A DNA stretch of 64,000 nucleotides, taken from positions 1 to 64,000 of the forward strand of contig JBAMJV010011027.1 of NCBI GenBank assembly GCA_037951105.1, read 5' to 3'. The position numbers were made by a program, and so were the translations under genes. The notes beneath the pieces were generated by a model. It ran no database searches, had not been told where the DNA came from, and saw only the letters and a list, made by a program, of their open reading frames with translations. The DNA is from Echinarachnius parma (taxonomy: Eukaryota; Echinodermata; Echinoidea; Clypeasteroida; Echinarachniidae). Below are positions 53,326 through 62,734 of this stretch, piece by piece; position 1 is the stretch's first letter, and every line of letters starts with the position of its first letter.

Positions 53326-56300
53326 TCAACCTCCATTTCCCACGCCCTCCATGATCTTTATCGCTTCCCTACCCTGACTGACGGGTACGAGTTCCGAGGG
53401 CTTGATTAACGGTCGGCACTGCTCGATGGCCGCAGTGATTTCGTCGAGCTTCCAGTGCTTACGGAGGAGTGCGTGCTCTAGAGAGAACGGCCCATCCACC
53501 GTTCTCCTCACTTGCAGCGCGACTGCCGAAGATTTGAGCTCCTGGCCGATGTCGTGAACAAGTTTCCGCAGGTACTGGGATGTGTCTGCATAGCTGGTAA
53601 TCTCTGTGATGAGTAGAAGTTTTTTTAAAAGGCGATTGTAGTTGTTTTGTGATTTGGAATGACAATTCGCTTTATTTCAAAAGCTTTATAATAGGGCTGT
53701 GTTCGCACAGAAAAATCAAATACAGACAATTATAGTACAATTCATAATCATCTGGTGAATTATAATTGCAGTGTGGTTGACATCTCTATAGAAGCCAAAA
53801 GCTTGACTCAATATTGCCACTTTTGCCCAGACAAATCGCCACACATCATAATTACTGTGGCACAGGATGGGAATTCATATACTAGCAAGGAAAGGGGTAT
53901 TCACCTTGTTCAAAGTGTGGAGGCTCGAACACGGTGGATCTGATGTCCATTAGCAGAAGGTTTGTCCTCCCTTCGGGGTACAGGAGCCCCCTGTAATTGT
54001 TTGGCTTTCAATGATTTACCTAGTTCAAAGTGTGGACTGTGGAGGTTCTAACATGGTACCACTGATCTGTCAATCGGAGGAAATTGTTATAAGATGGTTT
54101 TGTAACATCAGAGCTATTTATGCCATTTCTTGGAGGCTTTTGGTGGATTCTCTGTATAAAATCTATGTTTTAGCTTTAACCCATTGCCTATGGGAACCTG
54201 GTTGGCCTTGTATTAACTATATGGGGATAGCAAGATCTGGTAGGGAACTGGTTAAATGATTTATTTACCTAGTTCAAAGTGTGGAGGCTCAAACATGGTG
54301 CATCTGACATCCGTCAGTAGTGGGTTTGTCCTCCCCACGGGGTGCAGGAGTCCCCTGGCTGCCAGTTCGTACGCCTCTTGACTCTGGATGTCGACGCCCG
54401 ACTGGCGGATCATCTCGCGCTGGTAGCTGAACTGGATGCGGGAGGTGATGCGATCCAGCTTCTCCATGGTGATGTGGTCTGGAGGAGAGAGCAAGACACC
54501 ACATAGATCAATGGGGACAAAAATGTGTTGGGTCCACACATCAGTACAGCCTCTAAAATGGCAAGAAAGCCCTTTGAAAGACATATAAAGCCCCTTCAAA
54601 TTAATCAATACATACCATAATGAAATGTGCAAGTTTTTCTAGTCGGTAATGATCTCGGCTAATTAGCGCTGGCTATGTTTTCATATATTGAAGAAGAAAT
54701 TTGTCAATATAATCTTAATGGTTTAGACAACGATTTACACTATATAGCCTTCTCTGTCAATTCAAAGCATTCTAGCACTAATATAATAACATTTTCATTT
54801 TCAAATCTTGAACGAGTACTAGTTACACAAGATTTTTCAGATAGGTTTCAAGATAGGTTACAAATGTGGCCAATTATTAACATTTTCTGTCGCTACAACC
54901 AATCCTACACAGTAGTAACCTACCATATGTTGTTCTCTGCCACACTTTCCCATCTCCGTCATGTGTATCTGTAGCAAATCCGAAGCACCCTCTTACTGTG
55001 TACTGCCTGGGAAGCCTTGCACTCTGGTACTGGTTTAGGAGCTGGTTGCCTCCCCTAACGGATAAAACTAGAAAAAGATATTTATAACAAAAAGAAACAA
55101 ACACTAGCATACAAAATCATTTCATTACAACTTAAAGAGAAAGATAATGTTTTTCAAACTTACTCTAGTGGCGCAAACAATGTGTGTTATCATTGAAAAC
55201 TACTGTTAATGATTCTACCAAAATGGTAGAAAGATATCCTTTAACGTCTCACTCTAGACCCTGTTTTCATTTCATTTAAAAACAGCATTTAACACAAAAG
55301 GGGGGCTATTCAGCCACTTGGAAATTTTGACAATTTATTTTTAAAAATTGTGAATGTCAAATGTGAGTTTATTAAATTCTTCAAATTGTAGATAGTGGTA
55401 TCAGTATGTGTCAAATAATGTACCCAGAGCTTGGAGGCATGTCTATGCATGTGTTTTGCTCTTACCTAGAACTCCACAAGCTTTTGTATCCAGACCCATG
55501 GACACTACCGATAAGGTGATGCTTTGGTTAGCTGGACCCCGCACCAGAGGGAGGTCCGTAAAGGTGGGTTTCTTGACAATCAACAAAATATTAACCTTTT
55601 GAGTAATTATTTCTCAAAATTTAAAATTTAGTACTGAGAACTTGGGAGCATGTAGGCCTATGTGTGTTCCTTCTTCTTCTTACTTACCTAGAATTCCACA
55701 AGCTTTTGTATCCAGACCCATGGACACTACCGATATGGGGATGCTTTGGTAAGCGGGGCCTCGCACCAGAGGATGGTCCGTAAAGGTGGGTACCTCATTG
55801 ACTTTGAGGGCGCTAGGGCTTGCAGTTGTCAGTCTCGTCTCTGTATCTGCTTCAATCTTCACGAGGGTCTTCTGTGGCCGCTGTTCTAAAGCATTCAACT
55901 CTGTTGATAAATAGAGAGAAAGGATTAATTAGGGTTAGAGTTTATATCAAAGATAATATTAATTTGCATTCTCCTGGCTTCACAGTTCAAAGACGGAATA
56001 TTCAACATGGTTCACTGTTAAATTCCTCTACAATTTGTCAAGACTCTATAAATCTATTTGACTGCCTAGGCAAGTGAAAATTGGCGTTGGGCAAGTACAG
56101 TTTGACGTCACTTTCCAGACCAGAGCACACTATGTTATTCTTTATTTCAAAGAATCGTACCCAAACGTTTTTATTGTTTTTGTCACATTATTGTGGTGGG
56201 CAGGGGGGTTATATGGTTAGCACTTAGCACTGTGTGTGCCTAATAGGCGACTGACTGGAATACTCCGTAATGGAGTTGAAAATGTGGACTTTACACGCAG

Positions 56301-56558
56301 GAATGCTTGCAGGGTATATCCATTGATCGGGGTAAATTTTAAGCGCAATGATACTTGCATGAGTATCACTACATCTATTATAGATCTTTCATACTTTTGT
56401 TCATAAATATAATGAGTGTTACCTTCCAGCAAGGAGGTCCTGATGATGTGGCGAACTTTTCTTGGAGATATTCCCGCCGGTTTGTAGACGGCAAACATCC
56501 CATTGAGTGCCCGCCATGCCTGGTGTGCAAACTTAAAACCCTTCTCTGATGATGACAT
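53326..56558 (-). CDS. TRUB2: TRUB2, mitochondrial pseudouridine synthase
   Basis: Five exons on the minus strand: 56558-56423, 55900-55688, 55067-54924, 54478-54269, 53603-53326. All have GT/AG borders and consistent phases and give 326 residues, close to human TRUB2 (331). Family hallmarks in order: GMFAVYKPAGIS near 20, HPLVRGPAYQSI, the catalytic-loop Asp109 in MGLDTKACGIL, RQYTVRGCFG, TTYDHITMEKLDRI, QEAYELAARGLLHP and LRKLVHDIGQELKSSAVALQVRRT. The family isomerises uridine in mitochondrial RNA and supports mitoribosome function. The third exon must start at 55067 (after TTTCTAG), not at the nearer TTAG, to keep frame and homology. Partial copies of exons 2 and 4 lie in its introns. Confidence 0.95.
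53893..53998 (-). pseudogene. Partial copy of TRUB2 exon 4, outer
   Basis: In intron 4. TTCAAAGTGTGGAGGCTCGAAC, GATCTGATGTCCATTAGC and TTTGTCCTCCCTTCGGGG match the 3' half of exon 4 (54269-54360). The donor side reads CACCTTG instead of ACCTAG, and downstream codons have drifted. Confidence 0.8.
54015..54080 (-). pseudogene. Partial copy of TRUB2 exon 4, inner
   Basis: TTTACCTAGTTCAAAGTGTGG repeats the exon 4 donor and last codons exactly, followed by a short insertion and a decayed match. The intact donor without an acceptor suggests it is not spliced. Confidence 0.75.
54176..54256. mobile_element. 80-bp hairpin MITE, copy 4
   Basis: TTTAACCCATTGCCTATGGGAACC at the left and GGTAGGGAACTGGTTAAA at the right. 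It sits between the TRUB2 exon 4 copies and exon 4 itself, ending 13 bp from the splice donor. Confidence 0.75.
55466..55567 (-). pseudogene. Partial copy of TRUB2 exon 2 including catalytic loop
   Basis: Lies in intron 2. It aligns to the last 34 codons of exon 2 and remains fully open (VVSMGLDTKACGVLG is kept, including the catalytic Asp), with an intact GTAAG donor. Changes include HPLVRGPAYQSIPI to LPLVRGPANQSITL. No acceptor equivalent is visible at its 5' edge. It could be a decaying duplicate or a cryptic exon. Confidence 0.82.
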
Positions 56559-57091
56559 CTTTATGGCTTAAATATGAGCTCATCTAGGTGTGATGTAATC
56601 TCTGCTTGAATCTGAAACTGATAAAGAGAAAAGATGATTCAAGCACATATCATAATTTATTCATAGTTTGTTCAAATGCAGTTTCATACGCCACCATTTT
56701 TATCACATTTTCTAGTTCTATGATAACACTCATCAACACCTGTTCAGCATCTAGATGAGGGTATCGGATGTGGATATTTTATCAGGCCGACAGTGTAATA
56801 GACAAACAGTAAATGTAAAACTAAAAGAGGCCCTGAAAATGACAAATTAATTTGTCTGTGTGCAGCGAAACCGCAAGCTCAAAACACCTTTTGACAGTTA
56901 ATTAAATGTTTTCTTCCCCTCTGGCAATAAATCCAATTGCATCGGGGTACATGTGGGAGCTGGAGGATCAAGCCATCATCATCATCAATTATCATCATCA
57001 TCATCATCAATTATAATTATCTCCGTCATCACCATTGATCATCATTATCACCATCAATTATCATCATCATCAATTATCATCATCATCATCC

Positions 57092-57184
<93 letters not shown>

Positions 57185-60134
57185 CGATCAATTATCATCA
57201 CTGTTGTCATCCTTGACCTTAATAATTTGTTGTCGTCTTTGACTTTGTCATTCATTACATTTATTGTCATTAATCATCGTTGTCATTGTCGTCATCATCA
57301 TTATCATCAATTATCATGATCGCTGTGTCGTCATCCTTGACCTTGTCGTCGTCTTTGTCATTCATTACATTTATTATATTTATTATAATTGCTGTCATCG
57401 TCATCATCATCGACCGTCAATACTCAATCATCATCACTGTTGACTGATGAAGTTTTTTGAAGTGTTAATTATCGTCCTTGGCTTTTTGCAAAGGCGAATT
57501 ACATTTTGTCATCATTACAATTACAATCGTCATTGTCGTCGTCGACGACGTAGTCATCATCATCATTATTATCATCTTTATAAACTTGCGCTTTTTGCAG
57601 GCTCAGGCTCATCAGCTCTCAAAGCCAATGCAAGGGAGCCGTCGCCGCCGCCGCCGGCCGCCGCCACCGTACCACCGAGCGCAAGCGCCAGCGCCATCGG
57701 CCGCCGCAGAAGCTACTCACGTGTAAACGAAGAAGTTGTCATCCGTTTTATCTGCCTTACAAAAAGTCTTTCACTTCAACTCCAAGACTCTGCACTGGAT
57801 ACCGGGCGGACGCTACTGGAGGTGATATTTCGGGGTGAAAATAGAGGTGAACATTTTTGTCTGAACACTCAATTCACATGATATTTGATTGGGAGTAAAA
57901 GTTAGTTTGCACCCAAACCAAAAGTGTTCGACCGTAGAATTATGTGACTGTTGTTGTGCCGCTTAAAACTTTCGAGATGCTGGTGTATTTTATGTAGCAC
58001 TGTTGCCGCACAGTCAATGGTTAGGTGCGGTTTCAAATAAGTAATGCAGTGTATATCAAGCAACATTTCGGAACCGAACTGGGCCTCGTATTTCGCTGAG
58101 CCAGTTGGTGTGTCGTAATGTACATCTTATACCAATATGAAGTCGTAAGCGCATTAAATAAGTCAATGAAAGTCACTTGGAAGTATAGCTTTACTTTTTA
58201 TATGATTCCACTGACAAAAACGAGTAATGGTCCCATGCATTGAGATTTTTGTACTCCTTTAGCTCTGGCCCTTTTTGTTCTTCTTGAAGTCTTCCGTACT
58301 ATAGTGACCACAATCAACTTGCTGATTATTATGTTACTTTAATTTTGTTGTAAATGTGATCTGCAGCCTGCAGCGCAGTATGTGATTTATGATGCGGTGT
58401 CCAAATATTTCCCCCCTAATTTTTAACAACCAATACGATATCTGAAAAACTATCTTTGAGTTTGAGTTTGACTTTGAAGAAGCTACAAAATTTGTCAAGA
58501 ACGAACTTCAAATGAAGATGAAAACAATGTCATACCTTATTTGCCGACTGCGATCGTAATTGTCCCGTAATGGCGATTTGCATTTATTTGCGTTAAAAAT
58601 ATAAAAAATCACATTGAAAGAGGGTGCCTTAATATGGCCCCCCTGGGCCACACATAGGTACATTACAGTAGCATTGTGTGGAGATCACCTCTTCCGCCTG
58701 CTGCACTATCCAAAACATAAACAATTTTTGTCGGCCGATTTCTCCCTAAATTTACCAGCAAATGAAAAAAAACTTTGTTTATGTGATCCCTAAGTCATAT
58801 ATATACTTTGATAATAATTACCAACTTTGTTGTTTTGAAGATTGCAAAATGTAGAAAAAAAACGATTATTTCCCGTCTGTTTTCATTACCGATGCATCCT
58901 AACACACAACGTTCAACTGATGAACGGTACAGTGTATGAATAGGCAGTATGGTAATCTCCCGTGTATTACCATATATTGCGTGTAAATGGTCCACCTAAG
59001 TGGACCATATACTTTGTAGATGTGCCCTAGGCCAGGGCCTATTTAAAAGGTCTGTTTTCTTTGAAAAATGATAAACTTTTTCCAATGAAAGTGCCATCAA
59101 AGTCTTCTTAAAATCTTCAAGATTACATTTATCCACAAAATATTTGTATAAACTTGACAAATCTGCCTAATCTGAGCCGATTCTGAAACGATGTCATTTA
59201 TTCCCCTGTGGCTGTGCAAACAAATTTCCCATTCATTGACTACGAGCGCGCAGAAGATGTTTTTTGCTTGCGCGATGAGTCTTATTGCACTTAACCACAA
59301 AGGAAAATAGATGAGCAAAAGAAGTTCACTGCGCGGAATTATCTGCGTTATTATGCGCTTAATCAGCTGGGGCCATATTACAGCACGGGCCATATTTGGT
59401 AGCCTGATCATACTACTAGTTACTAGTCAACCGGGTTACCGTTATTTTTTTAACACTCTATTCTTTTTGTGCATCAGAATGTGAGTGACTGTCAGTAGCC
59501 TACTCAGTGCAGTGTCACTGTCTGAAGACGAAGTGTCTCACTTTCACACACACATGACCTCCATTTATTGTCCTATCCGAGGAACAAAGTGTTTTTCATA
59601 AATCCTATCATGCGTTAGAAGGACAGGGCCAGGGGAGGCCGTTAACACATAACGAGAGTAAGCTCGAATTTAATGCATGGACAGGTAAAAGACGCCTCGG
59701 CTCAAGTGTCCAATGGTATTCGAATTGGGGATCCTATGCATCTAAGACTAAGAAGAGTAAGACTTAGTCTTAACTTAAGTCAGACGCGCTCCCAACTACT
59801 ACTGTACTCCCTTCCAGGTCGTAATGCACTTTTTACAAATCTACATAATTGGTTTGTAACACTCACTAAATTGTTTTATTATCCCTTGAGTCTTGACTCG
59901 AGGGCCTTCTGTCCAAATTGATAATTTTGAGCCATTTTTTAACAATTTTACTCAATTGAATAATATGGGCTTGGCCCGGTTAGGATTTATTAGTTATTAT
60001 GATTTTGGATGAGCGTGCAGCGCTCTGTGTATAAAAGTGTACCCATGACATATATTATATATTCATGACAAAAAGAACAGATGCTCTATATTTCTCAGAG
60101 CATCTGTCAATTCCGACAAACAACCTACTACTAA
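56559..60134. other. TRUB2-MED22 intergenic region
   Basis: Divergent spacer between TRUB2 (minus) and MED22 (plus). It contains the ATC microsatellite and a GC-rich CGCCGCCGCC stretch at about 57640-57710 that follows a TTTTTGCAG acceptor-like site. That stretch could be 5' UTR, promoter or a chance frame. TGGTCCACCTAAGTGGACCA near 58988 is a short palindrome. No coding gene is supported. Confidence 0.5.
56975..57185. repeat. (ATC)n microsatellite
   Basis: Nearly pure ATC runs, longest at about 57062-57183 (about 40 units). It is preceded and followed by degenerate ATCATC/ATTATC sequence to about 57435. It yields artefactual poly-Ile, poly-Ser and poly-Asp frames. Confidence 0.95.
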
Positions 60135-60673
60135 AGCCATGGTCTCATCCGACCCACGTAGGCGTAGCGCGGGATCTACGTAGAGATTTTGGGGTGTAAG
60201 TGATCCTACGTGGATGGCCCGCGCGCACTACGCACGTAATTTCAAGCTACCTGACCCTCACGTAGCCTAAATTTTCCTTCGTCGAGACAAATTGACATGC
60301 ACAATTTTTGGTCTGCGATGATTTGTTGCAGCTACCGCGTGACTGGTGAGTGGGTGCTTGCGTGCGGGGCACGTGGGGGGCACGTGCGGGGGTCGTGGGT
60401 AGTACTTGATCATTTTCTTAGTTATTTGCAGGGAATAAAAGCTAGAGAAACACCCACGTAGCCCCTGTGCGCCACGCACGTAGCACTCACGTTCTACGCA
60501 CTCACTACGCACTCACTGCCCACGCGATCACCACTCCCCCCTCGCCATGCACACGTAGCACCTTCGCGCTACCCACGTAGCACCCACGTACTACCTACAC
60601 ACTGCCCACGCGAAAACCTTGATTAAACGAATTTTCTACGTAGACCAGGCGCAGATGATACGAACAATCCCAG

Positions 60674-60945
60674 CCATGGTCTCATCCGACCCGCGTAGGC
60701 GTAGCGAGGAGTCCACGTAGATACTTTGGGGCTGTGCGCGGCCCCTCGCGGGTGGCCCGTGCGCACGACGCAAGTAGTTTCAAGATACCTGACCTCCGCG
60801 TAGCCTTAATTTTTCTACGTAGAGAAAAATTGGACATGCACAATTTTTGGTCTACGATGATTTGTCGCGGCTACCGCGTAGCTGGTGCGTGGATGGTGCG
60901 TGGGGGCCACGTGGGTAGAATTTGCGATTTGTCTTCGTTATTTTC
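60674..60945 (+). repeat. Internal duplicate of the Harbinger left end
   Basis: AGCCATGGTCTCATCCGACC recurs here with CGCGTAGGCGTAGCG, TTTTTGGTCTACGATGATTTG and the following block. It copies 60135-60400 in direct orientation and lacks a TAA flank, so it is an internal duplication rather than a second insertion. Confidence 0.8.
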
Positions 60946-61004
60946 AGGGTATATAGTGGTGAAGTGTGATGTCATAAATGATGTCATAAATATTCTTTTA
61001 AGAA

Positions 61005-61400
61005 TTGTCAAGGCACCGAAAAACATCATAACTACCAAAAGGTTTTCTCGATTGTGCTGCTTGCGGTAGTAGATGCCAGCTGCAAGTTCATATGCATGGG
61101 CGGATGTCAGGTCTGAGGGATCGGCTTCAGACGCGGGCATTTTAAATTATAGTAGGGCGCACCGGCCTGACATGGGGGAGGATCTCCTGGGGTTTCCTGA
61201 TCCTGAACCACTGCCGGGAGATGAACATGACCTTCCTTTCTTTCTGGTGGGGGATGACGTATTCCCCCTTTTGGAATCCTGGCGCACTGCTAGCGTGTCA
61301 TGGCGTGTCCTGCTCACTATTATTCAGTTGGCCCCCGGGGTGCACGCAAGGTCACCTCAAGCTGCTTGATTCTGCACAATCTGATGCGGACGCGCTACCC
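61005..61400 (+). pseudogene. Harbinger (DDE_Tnp_4-like) transposase remnant
   Basis: Joined only by changing frame: KAPKN and HNYQKVFSIVLLAVVDASCKF (about 61008-61091), then WADVRSEGSASDAGILNYSR with the second catalytic-type Asp region, FPDPEPLPGDEHDLPFFLVGDDVFPL (to about 61276). After a gap in homology, SCLILHNLMRTRYPGLQ (about 61355-61405) appears in another frame. The segment between VFPL and the C-terminal LILHN, which should hold the catalytic Glu, is missing. The gene is dead by frameshift and deletion. Confidence 0.82.
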
Positions 61401-61729
61401 TGGTCTTCAAAAGCCAACGATGAAGACCAGGAGGATGCCCAAGGAAATCTCATTCCCGGAGTGCGGCGTCAGCATGCAATGGAAGAGGCCAACCAGATCG
61501 GAGGCCCCCAAGTCACCAATGAGGGCAAGCATTTCAGGGTCTCCCTGAAGAACTACAGTAGCGAAGAAGGCGGGATGCTATTGTGTTAACTCTTTATGAA
61601 CTTGTGAACGTACGTTGGGACAATAATATCTATATATCAGGTGTATTTGGTATTGATATATTGTATTTTATATTGATATAGTGTATTTTGTATTGATATT
61701 GTATTTTGTATTGATGATTTAAATCATGT

Positions 61730-62145
61730 TTACATCACAGTGATTATACTGCCTTGCTTTTACACGCAAACTGTGATTACAATCTTGTTTCTGGAGACGT
61801 ATCTGTCAATCAAACAAGGAAACACTAGTATTACACTGCATGACTGCATTCGAAGCGAAGAGCGCCCGGTTTACACTACCGATTCGCACTGTGATTTGAC
61901 TGAATCATGATTAAAAAACACCTCTGGACCACTATTCGAGTTTCGCGACTCGTGATTCTAGTTTGCGTTTACACGGTCAAAAATACAATGATTGGAGTGA
62001 AAATGACTCCAATCGTGATTGCAGTCACCCCAAATAATACTTGTAAAAGCACTCCTTGATTGATTGACAGATACGTATCCAGAAACGCGATTGTAATCAC
62101 AGTTCGCGCGAAGTCTTTTTCAACAGAATCACCGTGATTTTAAAA
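61730..62145. mobile_element. Inverted-repeat element nested in the Harbinger copy
   Basis: The left arm ACTGTGATTACAATCTTGTTTCTGG...GATAC/CGTATCTGTCAATCAA pairs with the right arm TTGATTGACAGATACGTATCCAGAAAC...GTAATCACAGTT. Boundaries are approximate. The centre holds degenerate CGTGATT/AATCATG units. Confidence 0.6.
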
Positions 62146-62463
62146 ATGATTCCAATCATGATTGCCATCACTCGTGTAAAAACGATCTTAACTAAATTGA
62201 CCCCTCATCTTGCCCGCCTAGCACCTGCGCGTCACCCACGTATCACCCACGTACTACCCCCGCATTGCCCACGCGAACAAACAAATGAACTTTCTACGTG
62301 GACCAGACCTAGGTGGATGTGACCACTCCCAGGTAGAATTTGCCCACGTAGAGAACAGGGGCGCATATGAAAAATTACTGCTCTACGTGTGCGCTACGCC
62401 TACGTGGGTCGGATGAGACCATGGCTTAAGTATGTCAATTTGTAAAACAGTTTTTCTTCTTCT

Positions 62464-62600
62464 ATGTCTGATTTTCAGTTTCTAAAGGTTATGTCTTCTA
62501 GATTTCCTAAGGATCATGCTGCAAGGGCAGCCGGGACAGCCGCAAGGTCAGAAGTCTCTGACGCAAAGCAAAGACATACAGCTCACACTCACATGTCAAT
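62464..62600 (+). pseudogene. Partial copy of MED22 exon 1
   Basis: Matches the leader and first 23 codons of MED22 exon 1 (GATTTCCTAAGGATCATGCTGCAAGGGC...). It has an ATG giving MLQGQPGQPQGQKSLTQSKD and then loses homology. The flank after it (CTATTAAAGTATGTCAAA at about 62620) repeats the flank around the Harbinger insertion. Confidence 0.85.
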
Positions 62601-62734
62601 TCCTATGTACAAACAATCTACTATTAAAGTATGTCAAATTTTTTCAAGTAGTTTTCTTTCATCTGTATATCCATTTCCAGAGTTCCAAAGATAAAAATCT
62701 AGAGTACCCTAGATTTCCTGTAAAGCCTAGGATC

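Larger units (their letters stand above)
60135..62426 (+). mobile_element. Decayed PIF/Harbinger DNA transposon
   Basis: The ends AGCCATGGTCTCATCCGACC and GGTCGGATGAGACCATGGCT are inverted over about 35 bp (continuing through CACGTAGGCGTAGCG). TAA target duplications lie at 60132-60134 and 62427-62429, the TWA type typical of the superfamily. The left-terminal block is duplicated inside the element at 60674, in the same orientation. Remnants of a DDE transposase lie at about 61005-61400. A second inverted-repeat element is nested at about 61730-62145. Confidence 0.88.

Noticed and set aside
56975-57185. CRISPR-like regular repeats
   Set aside because: Eukaryotic trinucleotide microsatellite with no spacers; no CRISPR array is present in the window.
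56953-57319. Frames of poly-Ile, poly-Ser and poly-Asp
   Set aside because: Direct translations of the ATC microsatellite in different frames and strands.
57447-57881. Possible GC-rich exon after TTTTTGCAG with CGCCGCCGCC coding
   Set aside because: No upstream partner exon, no recognisable homology, and the frame is low complexity. It could be a 5' UTR or CpG-rich promoter part, but I cannot support a gene.
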